Shown: in pieces, positions 1 through 6,843 of the stretch
Layout of the letters: each line of letters starts with the position of its first letter
Position numbering within the stretch: position 1 is the first letter of the stretch
NCBI GenBank assembly: GCA_013041585.1
Contig: JABEVM010000022.1
Span: 1-9,311 of the forward strand
DNA length: 9,311 nt
DNA from: Chlamydiota bacterium
GTDB taxonomy: Bacteria > Chlamydiota > Chlamydiia > Chlamydiales > Rhabdochlamydiaceae
Direction of reading: 5' to 3'
Made by a program: the position numbers and the translations under genes
The notes under the pieces: model-generated
Told to the model about the DNA's origin: nothing
Databases searched by the model: none
The model's input: the letters and a program-made list of their open reading frames with translations, nothing else

Positions 1-342
1 CGCCTCATCGTTGTAGCCGCCAGGATAAAAAATATTTCCTTCTTTTTCCCAAAATTTCAGAAGTTCAGGGAGTTTTTCCGCCTGAAACTTGCCCTTTTCA
101 TCAATAAGATAAGAGCTTAAAAGGAGGGCGCGCCTTTTTGCTCGAAAACAAAAACTATCTTGAATTCCGGAAAAATCGCATAAAAAAGAAATTTTTCTTT
201 CTTCAGAAAAAGTAAAAAAGGAGAAAAATGGATCTTGCTCAGTTTGTAATTTTGAGGTCACGCTCGAAAGAAAAGAGGATGAGTCGCTAGGGAGATTTTC
301 ATTTTCAAGAATTTTTTTTATATTTTCTGGTATGGTCGGCAT
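1..342 (-). CDS. Hypothetical protein, N-terminal part (runs off the left edge)
   Basis: An open frame of 114 codons reads leftward from ATG at 342 to the window edge with no stop, so the C-terminus is missing. The protein begins MPTIPENIKKILEN. It is rich in Ser and Phe over residues 15-60 (SSSF, PFFSFFTF), then has a charged, probably helical stretch containing KRRALL and a later EKLPELLKFWEKEGN. No signal peptide or membrane segment is visible. I do not recognise the family. In Chlamydia trachomatis the gene before thrS is the hypothetical CT580, so this may occupy the same slot; that is inferred from gene order only. The start is the only ATG before an in-frame stop at 385-387. No real Shine-Dalgarno sequence precedes it, and TTG codons at 369 and 372 are weaker alternatives. 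It is transcribed divergently from thrS. Confidence 0.6.
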   Translation of the reverse strand, partial: MPTIPENIKKILENENLPSDSSSFLSSVTSKLQTEQDPFFSFFTFSEERKISFLCDFSGIQDSFCFRAKRRALLLSSYLIDEKGKFQAEKLPELLKFWEKEGNIFYPGGYNDEA

Positions 343-362
343 TTCTTTTTTTATTTCTAGCG

Positions 363-391
363 TTAACAACAATAAAAAAACCTGTTATAAC
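363..391 (+). promoter_or_regulatory. Candidate sigma70-type promoter for the thrS operon
   Basis: A -35 box TTAACA (363-368, five of six matches to TTGACA) is followed by a 17-bp spacer and a -10 box TATAAC (386-391, five of six to TATAAT). Transcription would start near 398, giving a leader of about 30 nt before the thrS ATG at 430. This is inferred from sequence alone. No strong -35 is seen for a minus-strand promoter in the same gap, although the palindromic -10 can be read in both directions. Confidence 0.5.
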
Positions 392-393
392 AG
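382..393. promoter_or_regulatory. Perfect 12-bp palindrome over the thrS -10, possible operator
   Basis: CTGTTATAACAG equals its own reverse complement, so it could bind a dimeric regulator. It fully contains the proposed -10 box TATAAC and sits between divergent genes, so a bound protein could affect both directions. Its AT-rich centre coincides with a -10 element, which raises the chance that the symmetry is accidental. No regulator can be named. Confidence 0.3.
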
Positions 394-429
394 ACATACA
401 GTAAAAAAAATAACCAGGCAAAGTAAAAA

Positions 430-2370
430 ATGCTTATTCATGTCCAGCAAAAACAAGTAGAAATCGATCCTTCGAGTACTGCCAAGGATCTTGCAGAAAA
501 ACTTAATCTACGAGAACCACATCAAGCTGTAGCAGTGCGTATTAATGGAACGTTAAAAGACTTATCTACACCTCTTTCTGAAGGAGACAAAGTAGAATTT
601 TTCAATTTCGATGACCCTGAAGGAAAAGACGTCTTTTGGCATACTTCCGCGCACGTCTTGGCCCAAGCTATTTTACGTCTTTGGCCGAGCGCCAAACCAA
701 CGATTGGCCCGACCATTGAAGCAGGCTTCTATTATGATTTTGCGGACTTGACTATTTCCGACGCTGATTTTGAACGCATTGAAGAAGAAGTCGCTAAAAT
801 CATCAAAGAAAATTACGCAACGCAACGCATGGTATTTGCAAACAAAGAAGAAGCGTTGAAGCGTTTCCCTAGCAATCACTACAAACGTGAGCTCATTGAA
901 GGGTTTGAAGATGGAACAATCTCTGGCTACTCCCAAGGAGAATTTTTTGACTTATGCCGAGGGCCCCATCTTTTCAATATCGGAAAAATTAAAGCGTTTA
1001 AAATTTTAAAAACTTCGGGTGCTTACTGGCGTGCGGATGCGAGCCGCGAAATGCTCACTAGAGTGTATGGCATTTCTTTTCCGGACAAAAAGCTGCTGAA
1101 AGACTACCTTTTCCTTTTAGAAGAAGCTAAAAAAAGAGACCATAAAATCTTAGGACCAAAACTGGGTTTATTTTCTATTAAAGAAGAAGCCCCAGGGATG
1201 CCATTCATTCATCCCAAAGGGATGATCATTTGGAACCGGCTCTTGGAGTTTTGGCGCTATCTTCACAATAAAGCAGGATACATAGAGATTAAGACTCCTC
1301 AAATTATGGGAAGAGAGCTTTGGGAACGGTCCGGACATTGGGAGCACTACAAACAAAATATGTATGATTTCTCTATTGAAGAAAGAGAGTTTGCGATCAA
1401 GCCTATGAACTGCCCAGGGTGCATGCTTTATTTCCAAACTTCAACTCACAGCTATAGAGATCTTCCTCTTCGGATTTGCGAGTTTGGTCATGTCCATAGA
1501 CACGAAGCATCCGGAGCCTTAAGCGGTCTTTTTAGAGTTCGCAGTTTCCACCAAGATGATGCTCATCTTTTCCTCAAACCAACGGACATCAAATCAGAAA
1601 TTTTGCGTATTTTAGATCTAGTTGAAGAAACCTATTCCACATTTGGATTGCCCTATCGTTTAGAACTTTCTACTCGGCCTGAAAAAAGTATAGGAACAGA
1701 TGAAGATTGGGAAATTGCAACAAGTGGATTAAAAGATGCTTTAGACGAGTGGGGCGAGCCTTATAAAGTCAACGAAGGCGATGGCGCTTTTTATGGCCCT
1801 AAAATAGACATCCATATTAAAGACGCACTCGGCAGATCTTGGCAATGCGGAACAGTTCAGCTCGATATGGCGCTTCCAGAAAAATTTGGACTTGAATACA
1901 TGGATAAAGATGGCGTGCACAAACGTCCGATAGTACTCCATAGAGCAATTTTTGGTTCCATCGAACGATTCTTAGGGATTCTCATCGAACATTTCGTAGG
2001 AAAATTCCCTCTTTGGCTCAGTCCTTTGCAAGTAAGAATCATTACAATTGCTGACAGACATAGCGACTATGCCCACGAACTGCAAAAAATCATCTCAAGT
2101 CGAGGATTTATCTGCGATGTGGATGACACAAGCGAATCTGTAAACAAAAAAATAAGAAGTGCCCAATTAATGCAAATTAATTATATGTTGACAGTAGGAG
2201 ATAAGGAAATCGAAAATAAAAACGCAACCCTGCGCACCAGGGATAATGTCGTTCATGGAGAGATTGTCATAGAGGAATTCTTACAAGCATTGCAGCAAGA
2301 ATACCAAACAAAATCTCTCGTATCACCTTTCTCTTCAAAGGAAGAATATGAAAACAATAACAGTCAGTAG
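430..2370 (+). CDS. thrS: Threonine--tRNA ligase (ThrRS)
   Basis: Class II synthetase that activates threonine with ATP and charges tRNA-Thr in the cytoplasm. At 646 residues it is full length (E. coli 642). The domain order is complete. A TGS domain covers about residues 1-61. The N-terminal editing domain shows HTSAH (H71, H75) and CRGPH (C176, H180), the metal-site pattern that clears mischarged Ser-tRNA-Thr. The catalytic core runs from about 240 to 530, with zinc ligands C328 (MNCPGC), H379 (DDAHLF) and H504 (VLHRA). Motif 2 carries R357 in HRHE, and motif 3 carries R513 in GSIERFLG. The anticodon-binding domain runs from about 532 to 625. The tail after about 625 is low-complexity (SSKEEYENNNSQ), and its final codons overlap the next gene by 23 bp. 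The ribosome site before ATG 430 is weak (AGG about 11 nt upstream). It is the first gene of a probable five-gene operon. Confidence 0.97.
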   Translation: MLIHVQQKQVEIDPSSTAKDLAEKLNLREPHQAVAVRINGTLKDLSTPLSEGDKVEFFNFDDPEGKDVFWHTSAHVLAQAILRLWPSAKPTIGPTIEAGFYYDFADLTISDADFERIEEEVAKIIKENYATQRMVFANKEEALKRFPSNHYKRELIEGFEDGTISGYSQGEFFDLCRGPHLFNIGKIKAFKILKTSGAYWRADASREMLTRVYGISFPDKKLLKDYLFLLEEAKKRDHKILGPKLGLFSIKEEAPGMPFIHPKGMIIWNRLLEFWRYLHNKAGYIEIKTPQIMGRELWERSGHWEHYKQNMYDFSIEEREFAIKPMNCPGCMLYFQTSTHSYRDLPLRICEFGHVHRHEASGALSGLFRVRSFHQDDAHLFLKPTDIKSEILRILDLVEETYSTFGLPYRLELSTRPEKSIGTDEDWEIATSGLKDALDEWGEPYKVNEGDGAFYGPKIDIHIKDALGRSWQCGTVQLDMALPEKFGLEYMDKDGVHKRPIVLHRAIFGSIERFLGILIEHFVGKFPLWLSPLQVRIITIADRHSDYAHELQKIISSRGFICDVDDTSESVNKKIRSAQLMQINYMLTVGDKEIENKNATLRTRDNVVHGEIVIEEFLQALQQEYQTKSLVSPFSSKEEYENNNSQ

Positions 2371-3100
2371 TTTTAAAGGTGGCACAGCCAAGACATCGAC
2401 TTCTTTGCATTTAGCAAGCGCTTTGGCGAAACTCCATAATCAAAAGGTTCTCCTTATCGACTTTGACGCGCAGGCAAATCTCACTACAGGGCTTGGTTAT
2501 GATCCAGACTCTTTAGACAGTCTTGCCCCGGTTTTGCAAGGAACGAAAAAGGTGGATGAAATTATCTTAAAAACAAGCATCCCCAATTTGGATTTAATTC
2601 CTGCGGATACATGGCTGGAAAGAGTTGAAGTTACAGGGGCTTTGGCTGCTGATAGATACTCTCACGAAAGGCTTAGAGAAATTTTAAAACCTCTTCCCTA
2701 CGATATCGTTATCATAGACACTCCGCCTTCTATTTGCTGGCTTACAGAGTCTGCTTTGATCGCATCAAATCATTCTCTGGTTTGCGCAACTCCTGAATTT
2801 TATAGCGTAAAAGGGCTGCAGAGACTTGCCCTATTCATGCAAAATATTTCCTCAAGGCATCCATTCTCAATCTTAGGTGTTGCCCTCTCTTTTTGGAATC
2901 CAAGAGGAAAAAGTAATCAAGCGTTTTTAGAGGTCATTGAAAGCACCTTTCCAGGAAAGGCTTTGCAGGCTAAAGTACGCAGAGACATTGCAGTTTCAGA
3001 AGCTTCCGTTTACGGAAAACCAGTTTTTGAAACAGCTCCGACTAGTAGAGCAGCAGAAGATTATATAGCTCTGACTCAAGAAATCCTTCAACGCATGTAA
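2348..3100 (+). CDS. parA: ParA/MinD-family partition ATPase (CT582 / pGP5-D-like)
   Basis: A 250-residue ATPase of the deviant-Walker-A class, which dimerises on ATP and usually binds DNA nonspecifically to position chromosome, plasmid or protein cargo. Walker A is KGGTAKTS (residues 10-17), with signature lysine K10 and catalytic lysine K15. Walker A' is LLIDFDAQANLT (35-46, D38 and D40), and Walker B is VIIDTPPS (121-128, D124). There is no N-terminal helix-turn-helix extension, so it is the small Soj/MinD-like form. No C-terminal amphipathic membrane helix of the MinD kind is evident, so ParA fits better than MinD. The ATG at 2348 lies inside the end of thrS in another frame and has a good ribosome site (AAGGAAG, 2338-2344), suggesting translational coupling. 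Chlamydia has this gene after thrS (CT582), with a paralogue, pGP5-D, on the chlamydial plasmid. The UPF0137 gene follows after 16 bp, as on that plasmid. The cargo is unknown. Confidence 0.9.
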   Translation: MKTITVSSFKGGTAKTSTSLHLASALAKLHNQKVLLIDFDAQANLTTGLGYDPDSLDSLAPVLQGTKKVDEIILKTSIPNLDLIPADTWLERVEVTGALAADRYSHERLREILKPLPYDIVIIDTPPSICWLTESALIASNHSLVCATPEFYSVKGLQRLALFMQNISSRHPFSILGVALSFWNPRGKSNQAFLEVIESTFPGKALQAKVRRDIAVSEASVYGKPVFETAPTSRAAEDYIALTQEILQRM

Positions 3101-3116
3101 AACGGCTTTACATCCT

Positions 3117-3860
3117 ATGTCTAAAGTAAACTCGTTCCTATCCGAAAGATTTAAAGCGGCTACGAAAAGTCTTTCTAAAATGACAAGTCTCGCTGAAATG
3201 TCTTCAAAAGGCGATCTCTCTAGCTTTTCTGGAGTATTTAGAGTCACACCTCTTTCCACAAAAGAGCAAGAGTACATTGCGTATATTTTACGCGAATTTG
3301 GCGAAGAGTCCCAAGATATTCAAATGGACTTACAATCATTGATTGCCATTACTTCCGAAGTAAAGGCAATTCAAAACCAAGCTGCAATGCTTCATGGAGA
3401 GAGGATTAAAAAAGCTGGAGAAATTCTAAAAGGGTATAAAGATGGCGCTTTTAGCGCTTGGCTCATTGCAACCTATGGGAATAGACAGACTCCCTATAAT
3501 TTCTTGCAGTATTTTGAATTCTATAATTCGATTTCCAATCTTTTACATGACAAGTTAGATGCAATGCCAAGACAGGCGGTATATAGCCTAGCTAGCAGAA
3601 ATGGCCCTATGGAGAAAAAGGAAGAAATTATCCAAAATTATCATGGTCAGCCAAAGCAAGAGCTTCTTGTATTAATCCGCAAAACGTTTCCTTTAGAAAA
3701 AACTGATAAAAGAGCTTCGGATCATGCGCTCCATATTGTAGCTTCACTTTTAAAAGCTAAAGAGTTCCTTCAAGATCCTGATTTCACTCCATCAGTAGAA
3801 CAAAAACAAAAAATTCAAAAACATCTTCAATCTCTACAAACTTTACTAAGTCGCAAATAA
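3117..3860 (+). CDS. UPF0137 family protein (CT583 / pGP6-D-like)
   Basis: A 247-residue protein recognised as the chlamydial pGP6-D/CT583 family from its sequence pattern and its position directly after the ParA gene. The molecular function is unestablished. The N-terminal 45 residues are Ser/Lys-rich and probably disordered. Residues about 83-140 look helical and contain a conserved-looking block, GAFSAWLIATYGNRQTPYNFLQYFE (split as 110-122 and 123-134). A second block, LDAMPRQAVYSLASRNGP (147-164), is followed by ELLVLIRKTFPL (182-193) and a Lys/Gln-rich helical tail. The layout resembles helix-turn-helix modules of ParB-like or DUF3102 proteins, where a similar 'surface-of-a-helix, then TxYN' block precedes an 'LSPSALYLLA'-like segment. 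That resemblance is my inference and suggests DNA binding. No membrane segment, signal peptide or enzyme motif is seen. The ATG at 3117 has no clear ribosome site. purB follows after 3 bp. Confidence 0.82.
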   Translation: MSKVNSFLSERFKAATKSLSKMTSLAEMSSKGDLSSFSGVFRVTPLSTKEQEYIAYILREFGEESQDIQMDLQSLIAITSEVKAIQNQAAMLHGERIKKAGEILKGYKDGAFSAWLIATYGNRQTPYNFLQYFEFYNSISNLLHDKLDAMPRQAVYSLASRNGPMEKKEEIIQNYHGQPKQELLVLIRKTFPLEKTDKRASDHALHIVASLLKAKEFLQDPDFTPSVEQKQKIQKHLQSLQTLLSRK

Positions 3861-3863
3861 AAT

Positions 3864-5300
3864 ATGACGGATGTAAATCACTACAAAAGCAGTCTGAGTT
3901 CTCGTTACGCATCAAAAGAGATGAGCTTTCTTTTCTCCTCTTCTTTCAAACATCAAACATGGCGGAAACTTTGGGTGGCTCTCGCTAAGTCTCAAAAAAA
4001 ATTGGGGCTTCCTATTACAGACAAGCAGATTGAAGCGATGCAAAAAGCGGCATCTTCGATTGATTTTTCAAAAGCTGAAGAATATGAAAAAAAATTCAGG
4101 CATGACGTCGTAGCTCATATTCATACTTTTGCAGATGCAGCTCCGGAAAGTCGTGGAATTATTCACATGGGCGCAACTTCTTGTTACGTGACAGATAATA
4201 CAGATATCCTTCAAATGAGAGAGGGATTGCATTTACTTCATGCTAAATTGGTGCAAGTCCTTCGCAACCTTTCCGAATTCGCAAAAAAACATTCTTCTTT
4301 AGCAACCCTTAGCTATACGCATCTACAAGCTGCTCAACCTACAACCGTAGGGAAAAGGGCCTGTATGTGGCTCCAAGACTTTTTCCTAGATTTAAAACAT
4401 TTAGAGAATGAGACTAAAGAAATTAAATTTCTTGGAATGAAAGGCGCTACCGGAACGCAAAGCTCTCTTATGCAGCTTTTTCATGGCGATCATGAAAAAG
4501 TCAAAAAATTAGAGCATCTTATTTGCGAAGAAATGGGATTTTCTAAGGTTATTCCGATATCTGGGCAAACCTATACTCGCAAACAAGACATGGCTGTTTT
4601 TTATGTTCTTCATGCAGTCGCAATTAGCTGTCATAAATTTGCTAGTGATCTAAGGCTTTTAGCCCATCTTAAAGAAATCGAAGAAGCCTCTTCCCCTGAT
4701 CAGATAGGGTCCTCTGCAATGCCTCATAAACGCAATCCTATGAAATCGGAAAGAGTGTGCGGTATAGCCAGATTCTTGATCAGTTTAGCTGAAAATCCAG
4801 CTTACACCTCTGCAACCCAGTGGCTAGAAAGATCTTTAGATGACTCATCTAATCGAAGAATCAGCATACCGGAAGCATTTCTTTCTGCGGATGCAATCTT
4901 GAATCTAGTGATTGATATCACAAAAAATCTGATCATCTATCCAAAAATGATCGAGAAAAATCTAAAAGAAGAGTTGCCCTTTTTAGCTAGCGAGAACATT
5001 TTAATGGCAGCTGTAGCACAAGGAAAAGACAGACAGAAGATCCACAGTCTTCTTCATAGCCACGCCCAAGACGCAGCTCAAGAAATGAAAGAAAAGGGAT
5101 CCTCTTGCACTCTTTTGGATAAGATCATAGCTGACAAAAATATTGGCCTATCGCAAAAAGACATAGAGAAAATTGTTCGAGTAGAAAATTTCATTGGTAG
5201 AGCCAAAGAGCAAACAGAAGAATTCCTTAAAGAAGAAATAGAGCCATACTTACAAAAAACACAGCATATTCAATTTGCTCACTCTCCGATTGAGATTTAA
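3864..5300 (+). CDS. purB: Adenylosuccinate lyase, long (animal/clostridial-like) type
   Basis: Fumarase/aspartase-superfamily lyase. It splits adenylosuccinate to AMP and fumarate, and SAICAR to AICAR and fumarate where the de novo pathway exists. At 478 residues it matches the long form (human ADSL 484) rather than B. subtilis PurB at about 430. Visible elements are RYAS..EM substrate-binding start (14-20), RHDVVAHIHTF (79-89), MGATSCYVTDNTD (102-114), THLQAAQ with the general-acid histidine H153, KGATGTQ (193-199), and the superfamily signature GSSAMPHKRNP (282-292), where S283/S284 supply the catalytic serine loop. LDDSSNRR (325-332) and the C-terminal helical domain are intact, so it should be active. 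Many of these blocks match human ADSL as I remember it almost word for word. It sits 3 bp after the UPF0137 gene and 9 bp before the flavoprotein gene, so it is co-transcribed. In a host-dependent bacterium the likely job is IMP-to-AMP conversion with PurA. No purA or other pur gene is in the window. Confidence 0.95.
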   Translation: MTDVNHYKSSLSSRYASKEMSFLFSSSFKHQTWRKLWVALAKSQKKLGLPITDKQIEAMQKAASSIDFSKAEEYEKKFRHDVVAHIHTFADAAPESRGIIHMGATSCYVTDNTDILQMREGLHLLHAKLVQVLRNLSEFAKKHSSLATLSYTHLQAAQPTTVGKRACMWLQDFFLDLKHLENETKEIKFLGMKGATGTQSSLMQLFHGDHEKVKKLEHLICEEMGFSKVIPISGQTYTRKQDMAVFYVLHAVAISCHKFASDLRLLAHLKEIEEASSPDQIGSSAMPHKRNPMKSERVCGIARFLISLAENPAYTSATQWLERSLDDSSNRRISIPEAFLSADAILNLVIDITKNLIIYPKMIEKNLKEELPFLASENILMAAVAQGKDRQKIHSLLHSHAQDAAQEMKEKGSSCTLLDKIIADKNIGLSQKDIEKIVRVENFIGRAKEQTEEFLKEEIEPYLQKTQHIQFAHSPIEI

Positions 5301-5309
5301 GTTGGAAAA

Positions 5310-6788
5310 ATGGAAAGACAACATCACAAAAGAAAAGTAGAAGACCTGCAACTACAACTTCAGAAGTTTTTCGTAAAAAAAAATTCTGAGGAAGCCTCTT
5401 CCATCGATCTTAGATATCAATCAGGCCAGTCTAATACAACACGTTCAAAATCTTATAAAAAATCAACTAGCAAACTCGATCTTGGACCACTACAAGACAT
5501 CATTCAAATCGATCTAGAAAAACATATTGCGATTGTAGAGCCTAGGGTGACCATGAAGGATCTTCTTCAGGCAACGATACCTTTGGGTCTCATGCCTCCT
5601 GTTGTTCCTGAATTTAAGGGGATCACAATTGGAGGAGCGATTATGGGAGGAGCTATGGAAAGCTCATCCCACCATTTTGGAAGTTTTAGCGACAACTGTA
5701 ATGCCTTTGAAATCCTTTGCGGAGATGGGACTTTACTTAGGGCCTCTCCTTCAGAAAACCAAGATATATTTTATGGCATACAAGGCTCATATGGCTCTTT
5801 AGGAGTTCTCGTTTCTGCAGAACTTAAACTTATACCTACTAAAGATTTCGTCCACCTTCGCTACCACTCTTTTTCAAAACCTGGGGAAGCAATTGATTTC
5901 ATAAGACATCTTTCTCACGCCCCCACACCTCCAGATTTTATAGATGGCATCGTCTTTGCAAAGGATCATAGCGTGGTTATGGAAGGAAATCTTCGCTCAA
6001 AAGCGCATCTTGCCTGTCATTTGCCTTGTTTTTCGCTACAATCTCTTTCCTCTCCGTGGTATTACGAGCATGTTAAAAAAGTTACGAGCAAGGTAAATAT
6101 ATTCGAAGAAGTGATGACTTCCAAAGAATACCTCTTTCGTTATGACCAAGGGGCTTTTTGGATGGGATCTTATCTCTGCAGGCTCCCGCTTTTACTTCGT
6201 TTTATCACGCAAGTAATTTGTAAAATTGGAAAATCAAAAAATGAAAAATTTAGTAAAGGGGATATTCAAAAATATCATAACCCCTCCGGTCCCAATCCAT
6301 TCCTTCGCACAATTTTACACCGGGTTGTGAGCAGTCAAAATCTTTGGAAACTATTTCACAAAGCAGAGAAATGGGCGCAAGATAGGCTGATCATCCAAGA
6401 CTTTTGTATCCCTGAAGAAAAGTCTTCCGAATTTCTAAAAGAAGCTCTAGAAAGTCCGGGAACGTTACCCATTTGGCTATGTCCTATTAAAGGAACAAAT
6501 CATCCTGAAATCTTTGCCCATCATCTTAGTAATGAGCCTGATGCCCTTTTTATCAATATAGGTGTGTATGGCCTGCCTTCGTATTATGCCCCTATCGAAG
6601 AGATTACAAAAAAGATAGAGCGTAAAACAAAAATTTTCAGCGGAAGAAAAATTCTCTATAGTAGATCTTATTATACTAAAAATGAATTTTGGGAAATTTA
6701 CTCAAAAGACGCATACGACTTGCTCAGAGAAAAAATGAAAGCGAAGGGAGTGTGGCATGAGATCACTTCCAAAGTCCTCTGCGAGTAA
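5310..6788 (+). CDS. DHCR24-like FAD-binding oxidoreductase (delta-24 sterol reductase family)
   Basis: A 492-residue flavoprotein of the PCMH/VAO FAD-binding fold. The FAD domain covers about residues 60-180. It includes IVEPRVTMKDLL (75-86), GLMPPVVPEFKGITIGGAIMG (93-113), MESSSHHFGSFSDN (116-129), and the GDGTLLRASPSENQDIFYGIQGSYGSLG segment (138-165). These closely follow the animal and plant DHCR24/DIMINUTO pattern. The C-terminal half also follows DHCR24: IIQDFCIPEE (361-370), LPIWLCPIKG (386-395), INIGVYGLPS (415-424) and the NEFWEIY...LREKMK end (458-477). This makes it a true family relative, not just a generic FAD domain. Family members reduce the sterol side-chain delta-24 double bond using NADPH. 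The N-terminal membrane anchor of the human enzyme is absent; the protein starts with a basic, helical MERQHHKRKVEDLQ, so it is probably cytosolic or peripheral. The true substrate could be a host sterol or another isoprenoid. It is the last gene of the operon. Confidence 0.85.
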   Translation: MERQHHKRKVEDLQLQLQKFFVKKNSEEASSIDLRYQSGQSNTTRSKSYKKSTSKLDLGPLQDIIQIDLEKHIAIVEPRVTMKDLLQATIPLGLMPPVVPEFKGITIGGAIMGGAMESSSHHFGSFSDNCNAFEILCGDGTLLRASPSENQDIFYGIQGSYGSLGVLVSAELKLIPTKDFVHLRYHSFSKPGEAIDFIRHLSHAPTPPDFIDGIVFAKDHSVVMEGNLRSKAHLACHLPCFSLQSLSSPWYYEHVKKVTSKVNIFEEVMTSKEYLFRYDQGAFWMGSYLCRLPLLLRFITQVICKIGKSKNEKFSKGDIQKYHNPSGPNPFLRTILHRVVSSQNLWKLFHKAEKWAQDRLIIQDFCIPEEKSSEFLKEALESPGTLPIWLCPIKGTNHPEIFAHHLSNEPDALFINIGVYGLPSYYAPIEEITKKIERKTKIFSGRKILYSRSYYTKNEFWEIYSKDAYDLLREKMKAKGVWHEITSKVLCE

Positions 6789-6797
6789 GAAAAAATG

Positions 6798-6819
6798 CTT
6801 AAAGATGGCTTTCTTTAAG
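6798..6819 (-). terminator. Probable intrinsic terminator after cydB
   Basis: A 7-bp stem, CTTAAAG (6798-6804) with CTTTAAG (6813-6819), encloses an 8-nt loop. Read on the minus strand, the stem is followed within two bases by a six-T run (complement of the A-run at 6790-6795), as expected for Rho-independent termination of the cydAB transcript. The stem is AT-rich and short, so it is weak. On the plus strand no T-run follows directly (TTTTTT appears only at 6836-6841), so termination of the thrS operon here is uncertain. Confidence 0.45.
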
Positions 6820-6843
6820 TGCTTTACCAGCTCAATTTTTTAA

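Noticed and set aside
399..429. T-box or other riboswitch in front of thrS
   Set aside because: The predicted leader is only about 30 nt, with no stem-loop, T-box motif or terminator, so there is no room for such an element.
2348..3100. Calling the ParA-like gene minD (division-site selection)
   Set aside because: Chlamydial annotations sometimes use that name, but no amphipathic membrane-targeting helix is seen at the C-terminus, and the context matches the plasmid ParA pair, so ParA is preferred.
2996..3277. 93-codon open frame on the minus strand across the parA/UPF0137 junction
   Set aside because: It overlaps two supported genes antisense, and its translation has no family features. 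It is most likely a shadow of their codon usage.
5602..5802. 66-codon open frame on the plus strand inside the DHCR24-like gene
   Set aside because: It lies wholly within a well-supported gene in another frame, has no ribosome site of note and shows no recognisable protein pattern.
6797..6841. Bidirectional terminator also ending the thrS operon
   Set aside because: On the plus strand the stem is followed by TGCTTTACC and the T-run begins only 16 bases later, so plus-strand intrinsic termination cannot be supported.
6789..6843. A small cydX-like gene downstream of cydB
   Set aside because: The gap is 55 bp and holds a stem-loop with a T-run. No short membrane-peptide frame with a start and ribosome site is present.
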